From the NCBI GenBank assembly GCA_048500275.1, contig JASNYI010000003.1:1-64000 (forward strand): DNA of 64,000 nt, written 5' to 3'. Source of the DNA: UBA5066 sp048500275. Lineage in GTDB: Bacteria; Acidobacteriota; Thermoanaerobaculia; UBA5066. Of the stretch, positions 48,385 to 60,063 are shown in pieces; the first letter of the stretch is position 1, and the number at the start of each line of letters is the position of its first letter. Under the pieces are notes generated by a model. That model was given only the letters and a program-made list of their open reading frames with translations, made no database searches and was not told the origin of the DNA. Position numbers and translations under genes: made by a program.

Positions 48385-51114
48385 ATGAGCGTTGGAACCG
48401 AAGCCGTCCCGGAATCGTCACCGCGGGCCCCCGCGGTCCGGCTCTTCGCGCCCGGGACCGAGGTCGGCAGGCGCTACGAGATCCGGTCGGTCCTCGGAAC
48501 GGGCGGCTCCGCTTCGGTCTACGCGGCGTGGGACCACGACCTGAAGCGCCTCGTCGCCCTGAAGGCCCTTCGCCACGACCGGATGTCGGAGACCTCTCTC
48601 AAGCGATTCCGGCGGGAGGTGGCCGTCGCGAGGGACGCCGACAGCCCGCGCCTCGTGAGGGTCTACGACGTCGGGGAGGCGGGCGAGACCGTCTTCCTGA
48701 CGATGGAGCTCGTCGGAGGGGAGTCCCTGCGCAAGCGGCTCTCCGGCGAGCCGCTCGAGACGAGCGAGGTCCTGCGGATCGCGAGGGAGGTGCTCCTCGC
48801 CCTCGCCGACCTTCACCGCCTCGGGATCGTCCACCGCGACGTGAAGCCGGGGAACATCCTCCTTGGCGCGGGCGGCCTCGTGAAACTGGCCGACTTCGGC
48901 CTCGCGAGGCACTGGGACGGCGGGGACACCCGCGCCACGGAAACCGAGGGGCTCGTCGGGACGATGGAGTACCTCGCCCCCGAGCAGGCGCTCGGCCGGC
49001 CCGTCGACGCGCGATCCGACCTCTACGCCTTCGGCGTCGTCCTCTACGAGCTGCTCTCAGGCAAGGTCCCGTTCTCCTCCGAGAGCGTCCTCGGAAACGT
49101 CGTCGCGCGGCTGCGCGAGAAGGCGCCGGACGTCCGGCGGGCGAACCCCTCGGTGCCGGCGTGGCTCGCCGGCGTCGTCGCCCGGGCTCTCGAGAGGGAC
49201 CCCGCGAACCGCTACGCGACAGCGGGCGAGCTCCTGGCCGACCTCGAGGCCGGCCGGGCGCCCGGGGTCGCGTGGAGCCGGCGCGTGAGGGGAATCCTCG
49301 CCGCCGCCGCGGTGGTGGTCGCGGTCGGCCTCGCCGGGGCCTTCCTCGCGGTGCGGGGCATCCCGGGCTCGCGGCCCGTCCCCCCGCAGTTTCGCGCCGA
49401 CGGCGCGCGGGGAATCCGGGCCGTCGACGCGTCCGGCAAGGTCCTCTGGACACGGTCCGACGTCAACGGGCCGGCCACGGTCACGATCGCGAGGACGGAC
49501 GGGGGGAAGGGCTTCCGGATCGCCACGGTGACGCAGCCGAAAGGCCTTGTCCCCGTGGACGACCACACGCGGGCGATCACGTTCCTCGACCCGTCCTCGG
49601 GCCGGGCGACCGAGAGCCACCCTCTCGTCAACGGGGCGCTCCTCTTCACCGACTTCTCCGACCGCTTCCGCGTGGACAGCCTGAGCGCCGTCGACCTCGA
49701 AGGAGACGGGGACGACGAGCTCGTCGCCGTCTTCCTCCACAACCCGTACTACCCCAGCTACGCCGTCCTCTTCGAGCCCCGGTCGGGCGCCTCGCGCGTC
49801 CTCTTCGCCAGCTCCGGGCACGCCCGCCTGGCGGGGGCGTTCGACCTGGACGGCGACGGCCGCCGCGAGCTCGTGTTCGACGGCCCGAACAACAGGATGG
49901 GCTGGATGTCCGGGGTCGCCGCGGTTCGGGTGCCTCCCCTCGTCTCTCCCTACGGGAGCCGGACCGACGGTTCCCTCCCCGGCCCCGTCGCCTCGCCCGA
50001 CACCCAGCGCGGCCTGACGAACGCCGCCAACCTCCTCTGGTACGCCCTCGGGCCGACGGCTTCGCACCAGACGGACGTGGAGGCCTCGTTCGACTCGGTC
50101 TCCCGCCTCCTGACCCTCCTGGGGGGGACCGCGAAGAGGGTCCTGACGGCCGACGGGTTCGCTCCCGGAGGGACCGTGAGCGCCACGGCTCCCGAACGGC
50201 AGGCCGCCCGCAACCGGGCCTACGCCCTTCTCAGGGACGCCGGACAGCGGGAGGAGACGGGCTTCGCCGGGGACGGGCTCGTCCTCGCCCGCCAGGCGGT
50301 CGCGGAAGCCGTCGCCGCAGGAGACGAACCCCTCGCGGAGTGGGCCCGCCGCGCCGCCGGACGGATCGCGATCCTCGCGGGACGGGCCTCGGAAGGAGAG
50401 GAGGAGCTGTCGGGCCTCCTCTCCACGTCCGAGGCGGCACCGGACATCGCGTACGAGACGGCGCGCGCGTTTCACCTCGCCGGCGACCCCGGGAAGAGCG
50501 CCCGCTGGTACGGCTGGGGCCTCTCGCGAGTCCGGGCCCAGGGAGCGGGCCGCGTACCCAACCAGTTCCTCGAAGGGCAGCTCTTCGCCCTCGTAGAGGC
50601 AGGCTCGTGGGCGGAAGCCGAACAGGCGCTCGACCGTTTCGAAGCGGCGTTTCCCCAGTCCCCGCAGACGCCGGTCTACCGGGGCTTTCTCCGCTGGCGC
50701 CGCGGCGAGAGGACCGACCTCCTCCCGGACGAGACGCGAATCGGCGACGACTTCGGTAAGTACTGGGCCCTCGAGATACGGCTCGCCTCGGGTGAGTCCG
50801 TCGGTACGCTGGCGCCCGACCTCGACGCAGAGCGCGCCGGCGCGTCCGACGCCCGCTCCCTGCTCCTCTCCCTCTCGTCGGAGGTCGAAGCGCGCCGTGG
50901 GAACCTCGAAGCCGCCCTTGCGCAGGCGACGACCGCGTGGGGCGAGGTTCGCGCCGCCCGGAGCCGTCACCCCTGGGCGCGCGCGCACGCCCCCGTCGTC
51001 GCCGAGCGGCTCATCCGGCTCGCCGAGAAGGCGGGACGCGCGGAGCTCGCCCGCGAGACGCGGGCGGCGGCGCGCAGGGCGCCGACTCCGCCCGAAACCG
51101 CGGCGTCGAACTAG
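48385..51114 (+). CDS. Receptor-like Ser/Thr protein kinase with FG-GAP repeats and helical tail
   Basis: A 909-residue Hanks-type kinase. The kinase domain (about 30-290) is complete: K60 in VALKAL, HRDVKPGN (150-157), DFGLA (170-174) and LAPEQA. One membrane helix (about 304-323) follows. Outside the membrane are two FG-GAP/VCBS-type calcium motifs, DLEGDGDDE (about 437-445) and DLDGDGRRE (about 487-495), as in beta-propeller repeats. Next comes a long helical, TPR-like region (about 550-905). The phosphorylation target is unknown. The domain order suggests that the outer part senses a surface ligand. There is no Shine-Dalgarno at the ATG. Confidence 0.88.
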   Translation: MSVGTEAVPESSPRAPAVRLFAPGTEVGRRYEIRSVLGTGGSASVYAAWDHDLKRLVALKALRHDRMSETSLKRFRREVAVARDADSPRLVRVYDVGEAGETVFLTMELVGGESLRKRLSGEPLETSEVLRIAREVLLALADLHRLGIVHRDVKPGNILLGAGGLVKLADFGLARHWDGGDTRATETEGLVGTMEYLAPEQALGRPVDARSDLYAFGVVLYELLSGKVPFSSESVLGNVVARLREKAPDVRRANPSVPAWLAGVVARALERDPANRYATAGELLADLEAGRAPGVAWSRRVRGILAAAAVVVAVGLAGAFLAVRGIPGSRPVPPQFRADGARGIRAVDASGKVLWTRSDVNGPATVTIARTDGGKGFRIATVTQPKGLVPVDDHTRAITFLDPSSGRATESHPLVNGALLFTDFSDRFRVDSLSAVDLEGDGDDELVAVFLHNPYYPSYAVLFEPRSGASRVLFASSGHARLAGAFDLDGDGRRELVFDGPNNRMGWMSGVAAVRVPPLVSPYGSRTDGSLPGPVASPDTQRGLTNAANLLWYALGPTASHQTDVEASFDSVSRLLTLLGGTAKRVLTADGFAPGGTVSATAPERQAARNRAYALLRDAGQREETGFAGDGLVLARQAVAEAVAAGDEPLAEWARRAAGRIAILAGRASEGEEELSGLLSTSEAAPDIAYETARAFHLAGDPGKSARWYGWGLSRVRAQGAGRVPNQFLEGQLFALVEAGSWAEAEQALDRFEAAFPQSPQTPVYRGFLRWRRGERTDLLPDETRIGDDFGKYWALEIRLASGESVGTLAPDLDAERAGASDARSLLLSLSSEVEARRGNLEAALAQATTAWGEVRAARSRHPWARAHAPVVAERLIRLAEKAGRAELARETRAAARRAPTPPETAASN

Positions 51115-51129
51115 GAGCGGCTGGCTGCG

Positions 51130-52833
51130 CTACGCGGCGACCGGTTTCGTCCGCGCTCCCGTGAACGGCGACACCGCCAGCGCGACGAGAACGACCACCA
51201 TGCACCCCAGCGCGTTCAGCCACAGGAACGAGATATCCGTGAGAGCCCAGACGGCGACGACGGCCACCTCCCCCGCGATCGCTCCCCAGAAGGCCGCGCC
51301 GCCCTTGACCCGCGGGAGGTAGAACGCCGTGAGGAAGACGCCGAGAATCGTGCCGTAGAAGAACGAGCCGAGGATGTTGACGGCCTCGACGAGCGTCCCG
51401 AGGCGGCTCGCGTACTGGGCGAAGACGATGGCGAAGAGACCCCAGCCCATGGTGAGCCCCCTGGAGATCCTCACGAGCCTCTCGTCGGGGGCGTCCCTTC
51501 CGAAGTAGCGCCGGTAGATGTCGACGACGGAGGTGGTCGAGAGGGCGTTCAGCTCGGCGGCGGTGGAGGACATCGACGCCGCGAAGATCGCCGCGAGGAC
51601 GAGGCCGACGACGCCTGTCGGGAGGACGTCGAGGACGAAGCGGAGGAAAACGTAGTTCGTGTCTTTCCCCTCGCTCTTCGGGAGGGTGTCCTTGATGAGC
51701 GACGTGGCGCGCCCCTTCACCTCTTCGGCCTTCGCGTGGGCGGCGCGCAGGGAGGTCTTGGCGGCGGCGAGGGAGGCCTCGTCTCCCGACTTCCCCGCCG
51801 CGACGAGGTGGAGGGCCTGGAGGCGCCTCTCCTCGGCCGCCACGGCGTGAGCCGCCTCGAGCTGGGCCATCTCGGCGCCGCGCGGCCCCTCGGCCGCCTT
51901 CTTCGCCTCGACCGGGTTGAACCAGAGGGGCGGGGCGACGAACTGGTAGAAGGCGAAGACCATCGCGCCGACGAAGAGGATCGCGAACTGCATCGGCACC
52001 TTCACGAGGCCGTTCACGAGGAGGCCGATCCGGCTCTGGGCGACGGAGCGCCCCGTGAGGTAGCGCTGGACCTGCGACTGGTCGGTGCCGAAATAGGAGA
52101 GCGCGAGGAAGGCGCCCCCGATGAGCCCCGACCAGAGGTTGTAGCGATTGCTCAGGTCGAACGTCGTGTCGACGGCGTTCATCCGGCCGAGGGCCCCCGA
52201 GACGAGGACGGCGTCGCCGAAGCCGACCCCCTCGGGGAGGACGCGGAAGAGCGCCACGAGGGCGACCCCCATCGCGAGGAGGATGATGACCATCTGCTGG
52301 GTCTGGGTCTCGTTGACCGCCTTCGCGCCACCCGAGGTCGTGTAGACGACGACGAGGCCGCCGATGACGACCGTCGTCACCTGGATGCTCCAGCCGAGGA
52401 GGACGGAGAGGATGAGCGCGGGGGCGTAGATCGTCAGGCCGCAGGCGAGGCCGCGCTGGAGGAGGAACAGAAAGGCCGTGAGCGTGCGGGTCTTCGGGTC
52501 GAAGCGTCCCTCGAGGTACTCGTAGGCCGTGTAGACCTTCAGGCGGTGGAAGAGCGGGACGACGGTGACGGAGAGGATCACCATCGCGATGGGCAGGCCG
52601 AAGTAGAACTGGACGAAACGCATCCCGTCGGCGAACGCCTGCCCGGGGGTGGAGAGGAACGTGATGGCGCTCGCCTGCGTCGCCATGATCGAGAGGGCGA
52701 CCGTCCACCAGGCCTGCGTCCGCCCGGCGAGGAGGTAGCCCTCGAGCCCCTTCTGGCGGCGGCTCCTCATCACGCCGTAGACGACGATGAAGAGAAGCGA
52801 GGCGCCGAGGACGAACCAGTCGAGGGCCCTCAA
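51130..52833 (-). CDS. Sodium:solute symporter
   Basis: A 567-residue SSS-family cotransporter with about 13 hydrophobic segments. Family marks are GYLLAGRTQAWWTVALSIMATQASAITFLSTPG at the start, then TSGGAKAVNETQTQQM and the sodium-site segment IFAASMSSTAAELNALSTTSVVDIYRRYF. A charged, Ala-rich insert (about residues 315-385) between helices is unusual for the family. The start is TTG (52833), overlapping the stop of the small membrane gene by four bases (TTGA). An ATG further on would remove the first helix. Its cargo could be a sugar or the product of the PIG-L enzyme encoded upstream, which is inference. Confidence 0.88.
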   Translation of the reverse strand: MRALDWFVLGASLLFIVVYGVMRSRRQKGLEGYLLAGRTQAWWTVALSIMATQASAITFLSTPGQAFADGMRFVQFYFGLPIAMVILSVTVVPLFHRLKVYTAYEYLEGRFDPKTRTLTAFLFLLQRGLACGLTIYAPALILSVLLGWSIQVTTVVIGGLVVVYTTSGGAKAVNETQTQQMVIILLAMGVALVALFRVLPEGVGFGDAVLVSGALGRMNAVDTTFDLSNRYNLWSGLIGGAFLALSYFGTDQSQVQRYLTGRSVAQSRIGLLVNGLVKVPMQFAILFVGAMVFAFYQFVAPPLWFNPVEAKKAAEGPRGAEMAQLEAAHAVAAEERRLQALHLVAAGKSGDEASLAAAKTSLRAAHAKAEEVKGRATSLIKDTLPKSEGKDTNYVFLRFVLDVLPTGVVGLVLAAIFAASMSSTAAELNALSTTSVVDIYRRYFGRDAPDERLVRISRGLTMGWGLFAIVFAQYASRLGTLVEAVNILGSFFYGTILGVFLTAFYLPRVKGGAAFWGAIAGEVAVVAVWALTDISFLWLNALGCMVVVLVALAVSPFTGARTKPVAA

Positions 52834-52964
52834 CGGAACGACCTCGCGAAGAGCCAGAAGAGGAGGATCTCGAACGCGAGGGCGCCGAGGACGACCGCGT
52901 AGAGGACGCCCCAGCGCTTCCCCACCGGCGGCGGCTCGTCGCCCCCGTGGAGCGGCTCAGCCAC
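52830..52964 (-). CDS. 44-residue membrane protein between PIG-L and symporter genes
   Basis: A short gene that automatic calling would miss. It starts at GTG 52964, inside the last codons of the PIG-L gene (8 bp overlap), and its TGA stop shares bases with the TTG start of the symporter. The protein opens MAEPLHGGDEPPPVGKR, then one hydrophobic helix (about residues 19-38, WGVLYAVVLGALAFEILLFW), and ends FARSFR. A cytoplasmic acidic/Pro N-terminus and a basic C-terminus are likely. Overlaps on both sides mean it is translated with its neighbours. It is probably a small accessory subunit of the symporter. Confidence 0.72.
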   Translation of the reverse strand: MAEPLHGGDEPPPVGKRWGVLYAVVLGALAFEILLFWLFARSFR

Positions 52965-55545
52965 CGTTGCGACCGCCCGCGACGAGGTTCGCGAAGAGCC
53001 GGATCGCACCGGGCACTCCCGCCGGGAGCTGCCGGAAGAACGAGAGGCCGGTGTAGACGTACGTCCCCTTGCCGTGCCTGGCGACGAGGAGCGAACCCCT
53101 GGACTCCTTCTCGCCCGGGTCGGCCATTCCGAGGAGCGGCGTGTAGCGCTCGTCCCAGGTCGCCGGGAAGTAGAGGCCGCGCTCCTGCACCCAGCCCTCG
53201 AAGTCGGCCGGGCCGATCCGGTTCGGCGTGGTCAGGAGCGCGTGACCGGGCTCGAGGAGAGTGACGGGAGACTCCTCCACCGTCACGCGCTCGCGGCCCA
53301 GCTTGAGCGGAAAGGGGCCGAGCCGGTCGGTCACCTGCTCGAAGCTGGTGTTGTACTGGAGGACGAGCGTCCCGCCCGCTTCCACGAAGTCGAAGAGGCG
53401 CGGCATGGCGTCCTTCAGCTCGGCGCGGGTGTTCGCGGCCCGTATGCCCAGGACGACGGCGTCGAACCGGCCGAGGTCTCCCCTCAGGAGGTCGTCGGCC
53501 GAAAGGAGCGTGACGGCGTAGCCCATCTGCCGGAGGACGCCGGGGACCTCGTCGCCCGGTCCGGAGACGTAGCCGACGCGCGACGGGCCCCGCCCGAGGT
53601 CGACGTGGACCGCGCGCGCCTCGGCGCGCTCGAAGTACGTCAGCGGCGGCAGGTGCGGGTAGTCGATCCGGCGTTTCGTCAGGCTCCAGGAGTCGCCGCC
53701 CGTCGCCGCCTCCGCGGTGAGCGTCGCGACCGTAGGATTCTCCGGAGAACGAAGCGTGAACTCGAACGTCGCGCTCGTTCCCGGCGCGAGGGAGAACGGC
53801 TGGACGGCGGGCTCGACCCGCCACTCCCCCGGGACCGAGAGGCGGACGGCGCCGTCGACCTTCTGCGGCGGGGCCTCGCCCGCCTTCCCCTCCGCTCCCG
53901 TGGCGGAGGCGACGATCGACGGCGTGAGCGGCGGAGGCCCGGTGCGGTCCGTCGGCGTCTCGGCGGCCCTCACCGTCGCCTTCACGACGCGGGGCCGATG
54001 GTCCGGAAGGACGACGACCGCTTCGTCGAGCTCGACGGAGACGGGCGGCTCGACGACGAAGGGGCGGATCTCCTCCCCCTTCACCGGGTCGGTCCGGCGG
54101 AAGAGGACCGGCACCTCGTAGGTGAGCGTCTCTCCCCCGAGGACGACGTCGAAGGAGACGCGGAGCGCCGCCCCGTCGGGGCGAATCGCGTCGGCCGGCG
54201 CGGGGACGGCGTAGAGCCCCCGGCCGGGCTTCTCGCGCAGCCAGTGCGGCTGGGTCACCTCGGCGTCGGCCGGCACGGGAACGCGGGTCGACCCCTGCAC
54301 CGGCTCGTTGACCTTCATCTCCACCCCGGCGGGCAGCCCCTCGCCGGCGCCCCAGGGAACGACGACACGCGCGAGCGTCGCGGCGCCGCCCGCGCGGACG
54401 AGGGCCGTCACGTTGAGGCGGAAGGCGCTCCCGGGCGTCGCCGTGGGGCTCGCGGCCATCGCCTCGAGCCAGAGGCCCGAGGCCGAACGGATCGCCGCGA
54501 GGAGCTCGCGACGCTTCAGCTCGACCCACGGGTCGGAAGGCAGCGCGCGCATTTCCGCGTGCGCGGCGAGGAGCTTCGGCAGGACGGCCGCGGGATCGCG
54601 CGGGTCGAACGCCCGGGCGGCCTCGTCGAGGAGGCGGCCCACGCTCTCTCCCCCCTTCACCCGCGCCCAGGTCATGTCGATCCCCTCGAAGGGGTCGGTC
54701 TTCACGGGGTTCCCCTCGAGGAGGACGAGGGCGTTCGTCAGCCGGCCGCGCCGCTCGGACGACCCGAACCCCTGGCTCTTGTGCTGGCTGCGGCTCTCGG
54801 CCGCCGTCTCGGTGTGCGACCGGCCCAGGGCCGGGCTGTAGTCGCCGATCTCGAACGGGATGGAGCCCTCGATCGGCTTTCCGTCGCGCCGCCAGCCGTT
54901 CCAGAAGAGGCGCCGGGGCTGCCACGGGGCGAGCCCTTCCTCGATCTGCTCCGGGAAGCGCGTCGGGTCGCCCGCGGCCCGAAACGCCTCGCGCGCGAGG
55001 ATCGCGGACGCGGTGTGGTGGCCGTGGCCGCCGTCTCCCGTCTCGGGGAAGCGCGCGAGGATCACGTCGGGACGGAACGTGCGGACGGCCCGCACGACGT
55101 CGCGCAGGACCTCGTCGCGCCCCCAGATGAGGAACGTCTCCTCGGCGGTCTTGGAGTAGCCGAAGTCGACCGCCCGCGTGAACAGCTGCTCGCCGCCGTC
55201 GATCCGGCGGGCCGCGAGGAGCTCGTGCGTCCGGATGAGGCCGAGCGCGGGGCCGAGCTCGGACCCGATCAGGTTCTGGCCGCCGTCGCCGCGCGTCACC
55301 GAGAGGTAGGCCGTGCGCAGCAGCCGCCCCTCGGCGAGGGTCGCGATCATCGCGGTGTTCTCGTCGTCGGGGTGCGCCGCGACGTAGAGGACGCTCCCGA
55401 GGGTCTTCAGCTTCTTCAGCTTCAGCAGGAGCTCGCCCGCGGGGGCGGGCCTCTCCGGGCCGAAGGAGGCCCCAGAAGCGGCCCCGGCTGCTGCGAGGGC
55501 GACGACGGCGAGGAGCGCGCCAGCGCGCGGGGAGCGGATCTTCAT
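52957..55545 (-). CDS. Secreted PIG-L family deacetylase (LmbE-like), large
   Basis: An 862-residue protein with a signal peptide (about 1-26). The deacetylase part (about 48-260) has the zinc motif VAAHPDDENTAM, the conserved TRGDGGQN segment and GHGHHTASA with its histidine ligands. PIG-L/LmbE enzymes remove acetyl groups from N-acetylglucosamine-type compounds. The remaining 600 residues include beta domains (about 390-640) and a C-terminal flavodoxin-like or glutamine-amidotransferase-like segment (SADDLLRGDLGRFDAVVLGIRAANT, then GGTLVLQYNTSFEQ). Such long forms occur in Bacteroidetes and Acidobacteria. GGAGA precedes the ATG. It is the first gene of the coupled set with the small membrane protein and the symporter. 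Confidence 0.88.
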   Translation of the reverse strand: MKIRSPRAGALLAVVALAAAGAASGASFGPERPAPAGELLLKLKKLKTLGSVLYVAAHPDDENTAMIATLAEGRLLRTAYLSVTRGDGGQNLIGSELGPALGLIRTHELLAARRIDGGEQLFTRAVDFGYSKTAEETFLIWGRDEVLRDVVRAVRTFRPDVILARFPETGDGGHGHHTASAILAREAFRAAGDPTRFPEQIEEGLAPWQPRRLFWNGWRRDGKPIEGSIPFEIGDYSPALGRSHTETAAESRSQHKSQGFGSSERRGRLTNALVLLEGNPVKTDPFEGIDMTWARVKGGESVGRLLDEAARAFDPRDPAAVLPKLLAAHAEMRALPSDPWVELKRRELLAAIRSASGLWLEAMAASPTATPGSAFRLNVTALVRAGGAATLARVVVPWGAGEGLPAGVEMKVNEPVQGSTRVPVPADAEVTQPHWLREKPGRGLYAVPAPADAIRPDGAALRVSFDVVLGGETLTYEVPVLFRRTDPVKGEEIRPFVVEPPVSVELDEAVVVLPDHRPRVVKATVRAAETPTDRTGPPPLTPSIVASATGAEGKAGEAPPQKVDGAVRLSVPGEWRVEPAVQPFSLAPGTSATFEFTLRSPENPTVATLTAEAATGGDSWSLTKRRIDYPHLPPLTYFERAEARAVHVDLGRGPSRVGYVSGPGDEVPGVLRQMGYAVTLLSADDLLRGDLGRFDAVVLGIRAANTRAELKDAMPRLFDFVEAGGTLVLQYNTSFEQVTDRLGPFPLKLGRERVTVEESPVTLLEPGHALLTTPNRIGPADFEGWVQERGLYFPATWDERYTPLLGMADPGEKESRGSLLVARHGKGTYVYTGLSFFRQLPAGVPGAIRLFANLVAGGRNGG

Positions 55546-55624
55546 TCGGTTCTCCGGCGCGCGATGATGACCGCGGCGCTCCCGGCTGTCTACGCGGAGG
55601 ACGGCCGACGGGTTTCCGCGGGGT

Positions 55625-57745
<2,121 letters not shown>

Positions 57746-57861
57746 GGGATTCAGGCGCCTTCCGGCACTCCGAGCATAACGGCTTGCGGCCTGCCGTAGA
57801 CTCCCGATACTCGCGGGGTCGCGGTCCGGTCCCCCGGCCAGGTGCCCCGGCAGGAGGACTC

Positions 57862-58263
57862 ATGCGACTGAAGCCCCACCGACTCGCTCTCGCCCTGTCG
57901 GCGCTCCTCGCCTTTCCCGCCATGGCGGACGAGGCGAAAGAGAAGCCCGCCGGGAAGACCACTCCCCCCGAGGCCGAATCCGCGATGAAGATCCACGTCG
58001 ACCCGGCGACGGGGCAGCTTCTCCCGAGGCCCGCGCCCGGGACGAAGGCCGCCCTCGCCCCGGCTCCCGCCGCCGAGCTCCCGCCCCTCAAGGTCGAGAA
58101 GGGGACGACGAAGGCGGGAGGGAAGAGGGTCCGCCTCGACGACCGCTTCATGATGGAGATGACCGTCTCCGTCGGCCCCGACGGGAAGGTCAGCCAGACC
58201 TGCGTCGCGGAGCACGAGAAGGCCCCGGCGGCCGCCGCGAAGGAGCACCGCCATGACCGGTAG
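57862..58263 (+). CDS. Small secreted protein overlapping a metalloprotease gene
   Basis: A 133-residue protein with a signal peptide (about 1-22, ALSALLAFPAMA). The mature part holds the short motif MKIHVDPATGQL (a similar D-P-x-T-G-x motif recurs in small secreted proteins of related bacteria), a Pro/Ala linker, and RVRLDDRFMMEMTVSVGPDGKVSQTCV with a single cysteine. It ends in a His-rich tail (EHRHDR). GGAGG precedes the ATG. Its last 11 bases overlap the start of the metalloprotease gene, so the two are probably made together. It could be an inhibitor, chaperone or adaptor for that enzyme, which is inference. Confidence 0.62.
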   Translation: MRLKPHRLALALSALLAFPAMADEAKEKPAGKTTPPEAESAMKIHVDPATGQLLPRPAPGTKAALAPAPAAELPPLKVEKGTTKAGGKRVRLDDRFMMEMTVSVGPDGKVSQTCVAEHEKAPAAAAKEHRHDR

Positions 58264-59947
58264 GGCGATCCTCCGCGGCGCGGCGCTCCTCGCCGTGCTC
58301 TCGCTCCCGCTCTCGGCCGCGGCGACGACGATCACAATCGTCAACGCGAACAGCCCCGGCGTCGGCTTCAACGACCCGGCGCCCCGGGACCCCGTCGGCG
58401 GCAACGCCGGCACGACGCTCGGCGAGCAGAGGCTCAACGTCTTCCGGTACGCGGCGGCCTTCTGGGCCGAGCGGATCGACTCCCCCGTAGAGATCCACGT
58501 TCGGGCGCAGTTCGAGGCGCTCACGTGCAGCTCGACGAGCGCCGTCCTCGGCTCGGCCGGGACGCGCTTCATCTTCTCGGACTTCAAGGGAGCCCCCCGC
58601 GCGCAGACCTGGTACTCCAGCGCGCTCGCCAACAAGCTCGCGGGCGAGGACCTCCTGCCGGCCGGCACGGACGGCGACACCGGCGAGGACATCTCCGCCC
58701 GGTTCACCACGGCCCTCGACGACGGCTCCTGCACCTTCCCGAGGAAGTGGTATTACGGCCTCGACGCCAACCCACCGGCCAACACGACCGACTTCGCCAC
58801 GGTCGTGATCCACGAGCTGGGCCACGGCCTCGGCTTCCAGACGTTCGTCAGCCGGTCGACGGGGGCCAAGTTCGCGGGCGACGACGGCGTCGGCCTCGAC
58901 GACGCCTACATGGTCCACCTGTACGACGCGACCTCCGCCAAGACGTGGGACCAGATGACCGATGCCGAACGGCTCACGTCGACGACGAATTCCTCGAACC
59001 TCCTCTGGAACGGCTCGAACGTCGTCGCGGTCGCCGGGAGCGTGATCCAGACCGGGATCGGCGCGGGCGGCCGGCCGATGATGTACGCGCCGAACCCGTC
59101 GGAGTCGGGGTCCTCCGTCTCCCACTGGGATTCCGTCCTCTTCCCGCACGAGATCATGGAGCCCTCGTACACCGGACCGCTCCACTCCCTCGCCATCACC
59201 GACGAGCTGATGGCCGACCTCGGGTGGGGGCTCGCCTCGGGGAGCCCCGAGTACCACTGGATCCTCCCCTCCTCGGCGCGCGCGCCGGGGCAGGGCGGCG
59301 CGTTCTACACGACCTCGCTCTCCGTCGGGAACCGCGGCTCGTCCGAGGCTCGCTACAAGCTGAAGTTCCTCGGCAACAACGCCGACGGCACGGGCGGCCC
59401 GGAATCGTCCGAGTTCGTTCTCGGGTCGAACCAGTCGGTCACCTACGAGGACGTCCTCGGCTCGGTCTTCGGCCGGACGACGGACTTCGGCGCCATCCGC
59501 CTCACGGCAAACGTGACGACGCTGAACGTCCTCGGCCAGACCTCGACGCCGGACCCCGCCAAGCCGGGCGGCACCTTCGGACAGTCGGTCCCGACCTTCG
59601 CCCCGGCCGACATGATCACGGCCGGCACGATCCGCTCCATCGTCGGCATCCGCCAGGACTCCTCGTTCCGGACGAACCTGATCCTGACGAACGCGGGGAC
59701 CTCCCCGGTCACGATCGACGGAACGCTCCTCTCGACTTCGGGTGCCGTCCTCGGCACGAAGAGCTGGACGCTGCCGGCGCTCGGGATGACCCAGGACGGA
59801 CCGATCGCCCCGAACATGGGAGCGAGCGGCACGGTTCGCGACGCGCAGCTCCTCCTCTCGACCTCGACCCCCGGCGGGGCCTTCGCGGCCTACGCCGCCG
59901 TCATCGACAACGTCACGAACGACCCGCGGACGCTGCTCCCGAGGTAG
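58253..59947 (+). CDS. Secreted zinc metalloprotease with C-terminal beta repeats
   Basis: A 564-residue protein with a signal peptide (about 1-25). The zinc site is VVIHELGHGLGF (HExxHxxG, about residues 184-195), and a downstream LFPHEIMEPSY segment may hold the met-turn. This places it in the metzincin-like group, but no exact MEROPS family can be named. The C-terminal 200 residues repeat the beta pattern seen in the subtilisin-like protease: FYTTSLSVGNRGSSEARYKL and FRTNLILTNAGTSPVTIDG. AAGGAG precedes the ATG, inside the previous gene. A terminator hairpin follows. Confidence 0.86.
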   Translation: MTGRAILRGAALLAVLSLPLSAAATTITIVNANSPGVGFNDPAPRDPVGGNAGTTLGEQRLNVFRYAAAFWAERIDSPVEIHVRAQFEALTCSSTSAVLGSAGTRFIFSDFKGAPRAQTWYSSALANKLAGEDLLPAGTDGDTGEDISARFTTALDDGSCTFPRKWYYGLDANPPANTTDFATVVIHELGHGLGFQTFVSRSTGAKFAGDDGVGLDDAYMVHLYDATSAKTWDQMTDAERLTSTTNSSNLLWNGSNVVAVAGSVIQTGIGAGGRPMMYAPNPSESGSSVSHWDSVLFPHEIMEPSYTGPLHSLAITDELMADLGWGLASGSPEYHWILPSSARAPGQGGAFYTTSLSVGNRGSSEARYKLKFLGNNADGTGGPESSEFVLGSNQSVTYEDVLGSVFGRTTDFGAIRLTANVTTLNVLGQTSTPDPAKPGGTFGQSVPTFAPADMITAGTIRSIVGIRQDSSFRTNLILTNAGTSPVTIDGTLLSTSGAVLGTKSWTLPALGMTQDGPIAPNMGASGTVRDAQLLLSTSTPGGAFAAYAAVIDNVTNDPRTLLPR

Positions 59948-59986
59948 CCGCCGCGACCCGCCCGGCGCCCCCGCGGGCGCCCCGCC

Positions 59987-60018
59987 GAGCCCCGTCCCGC
60001 GTCAGCGGGGCGGGGCTC
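59987..60018. terminator. Terminator between convergent genes
   Basis: GAGCCCCGTCCCGC (59987-60000) and its complement with one G-T pair (60005-60018), 4 base loop, followed by TTCGGTCT on the + strand. Confidence 0.75.
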
Positions 60019-60063
60019 TTCGGTCTCCGCCGCAGCGTGGCCGACGAGCGGGACACCGCCCCC

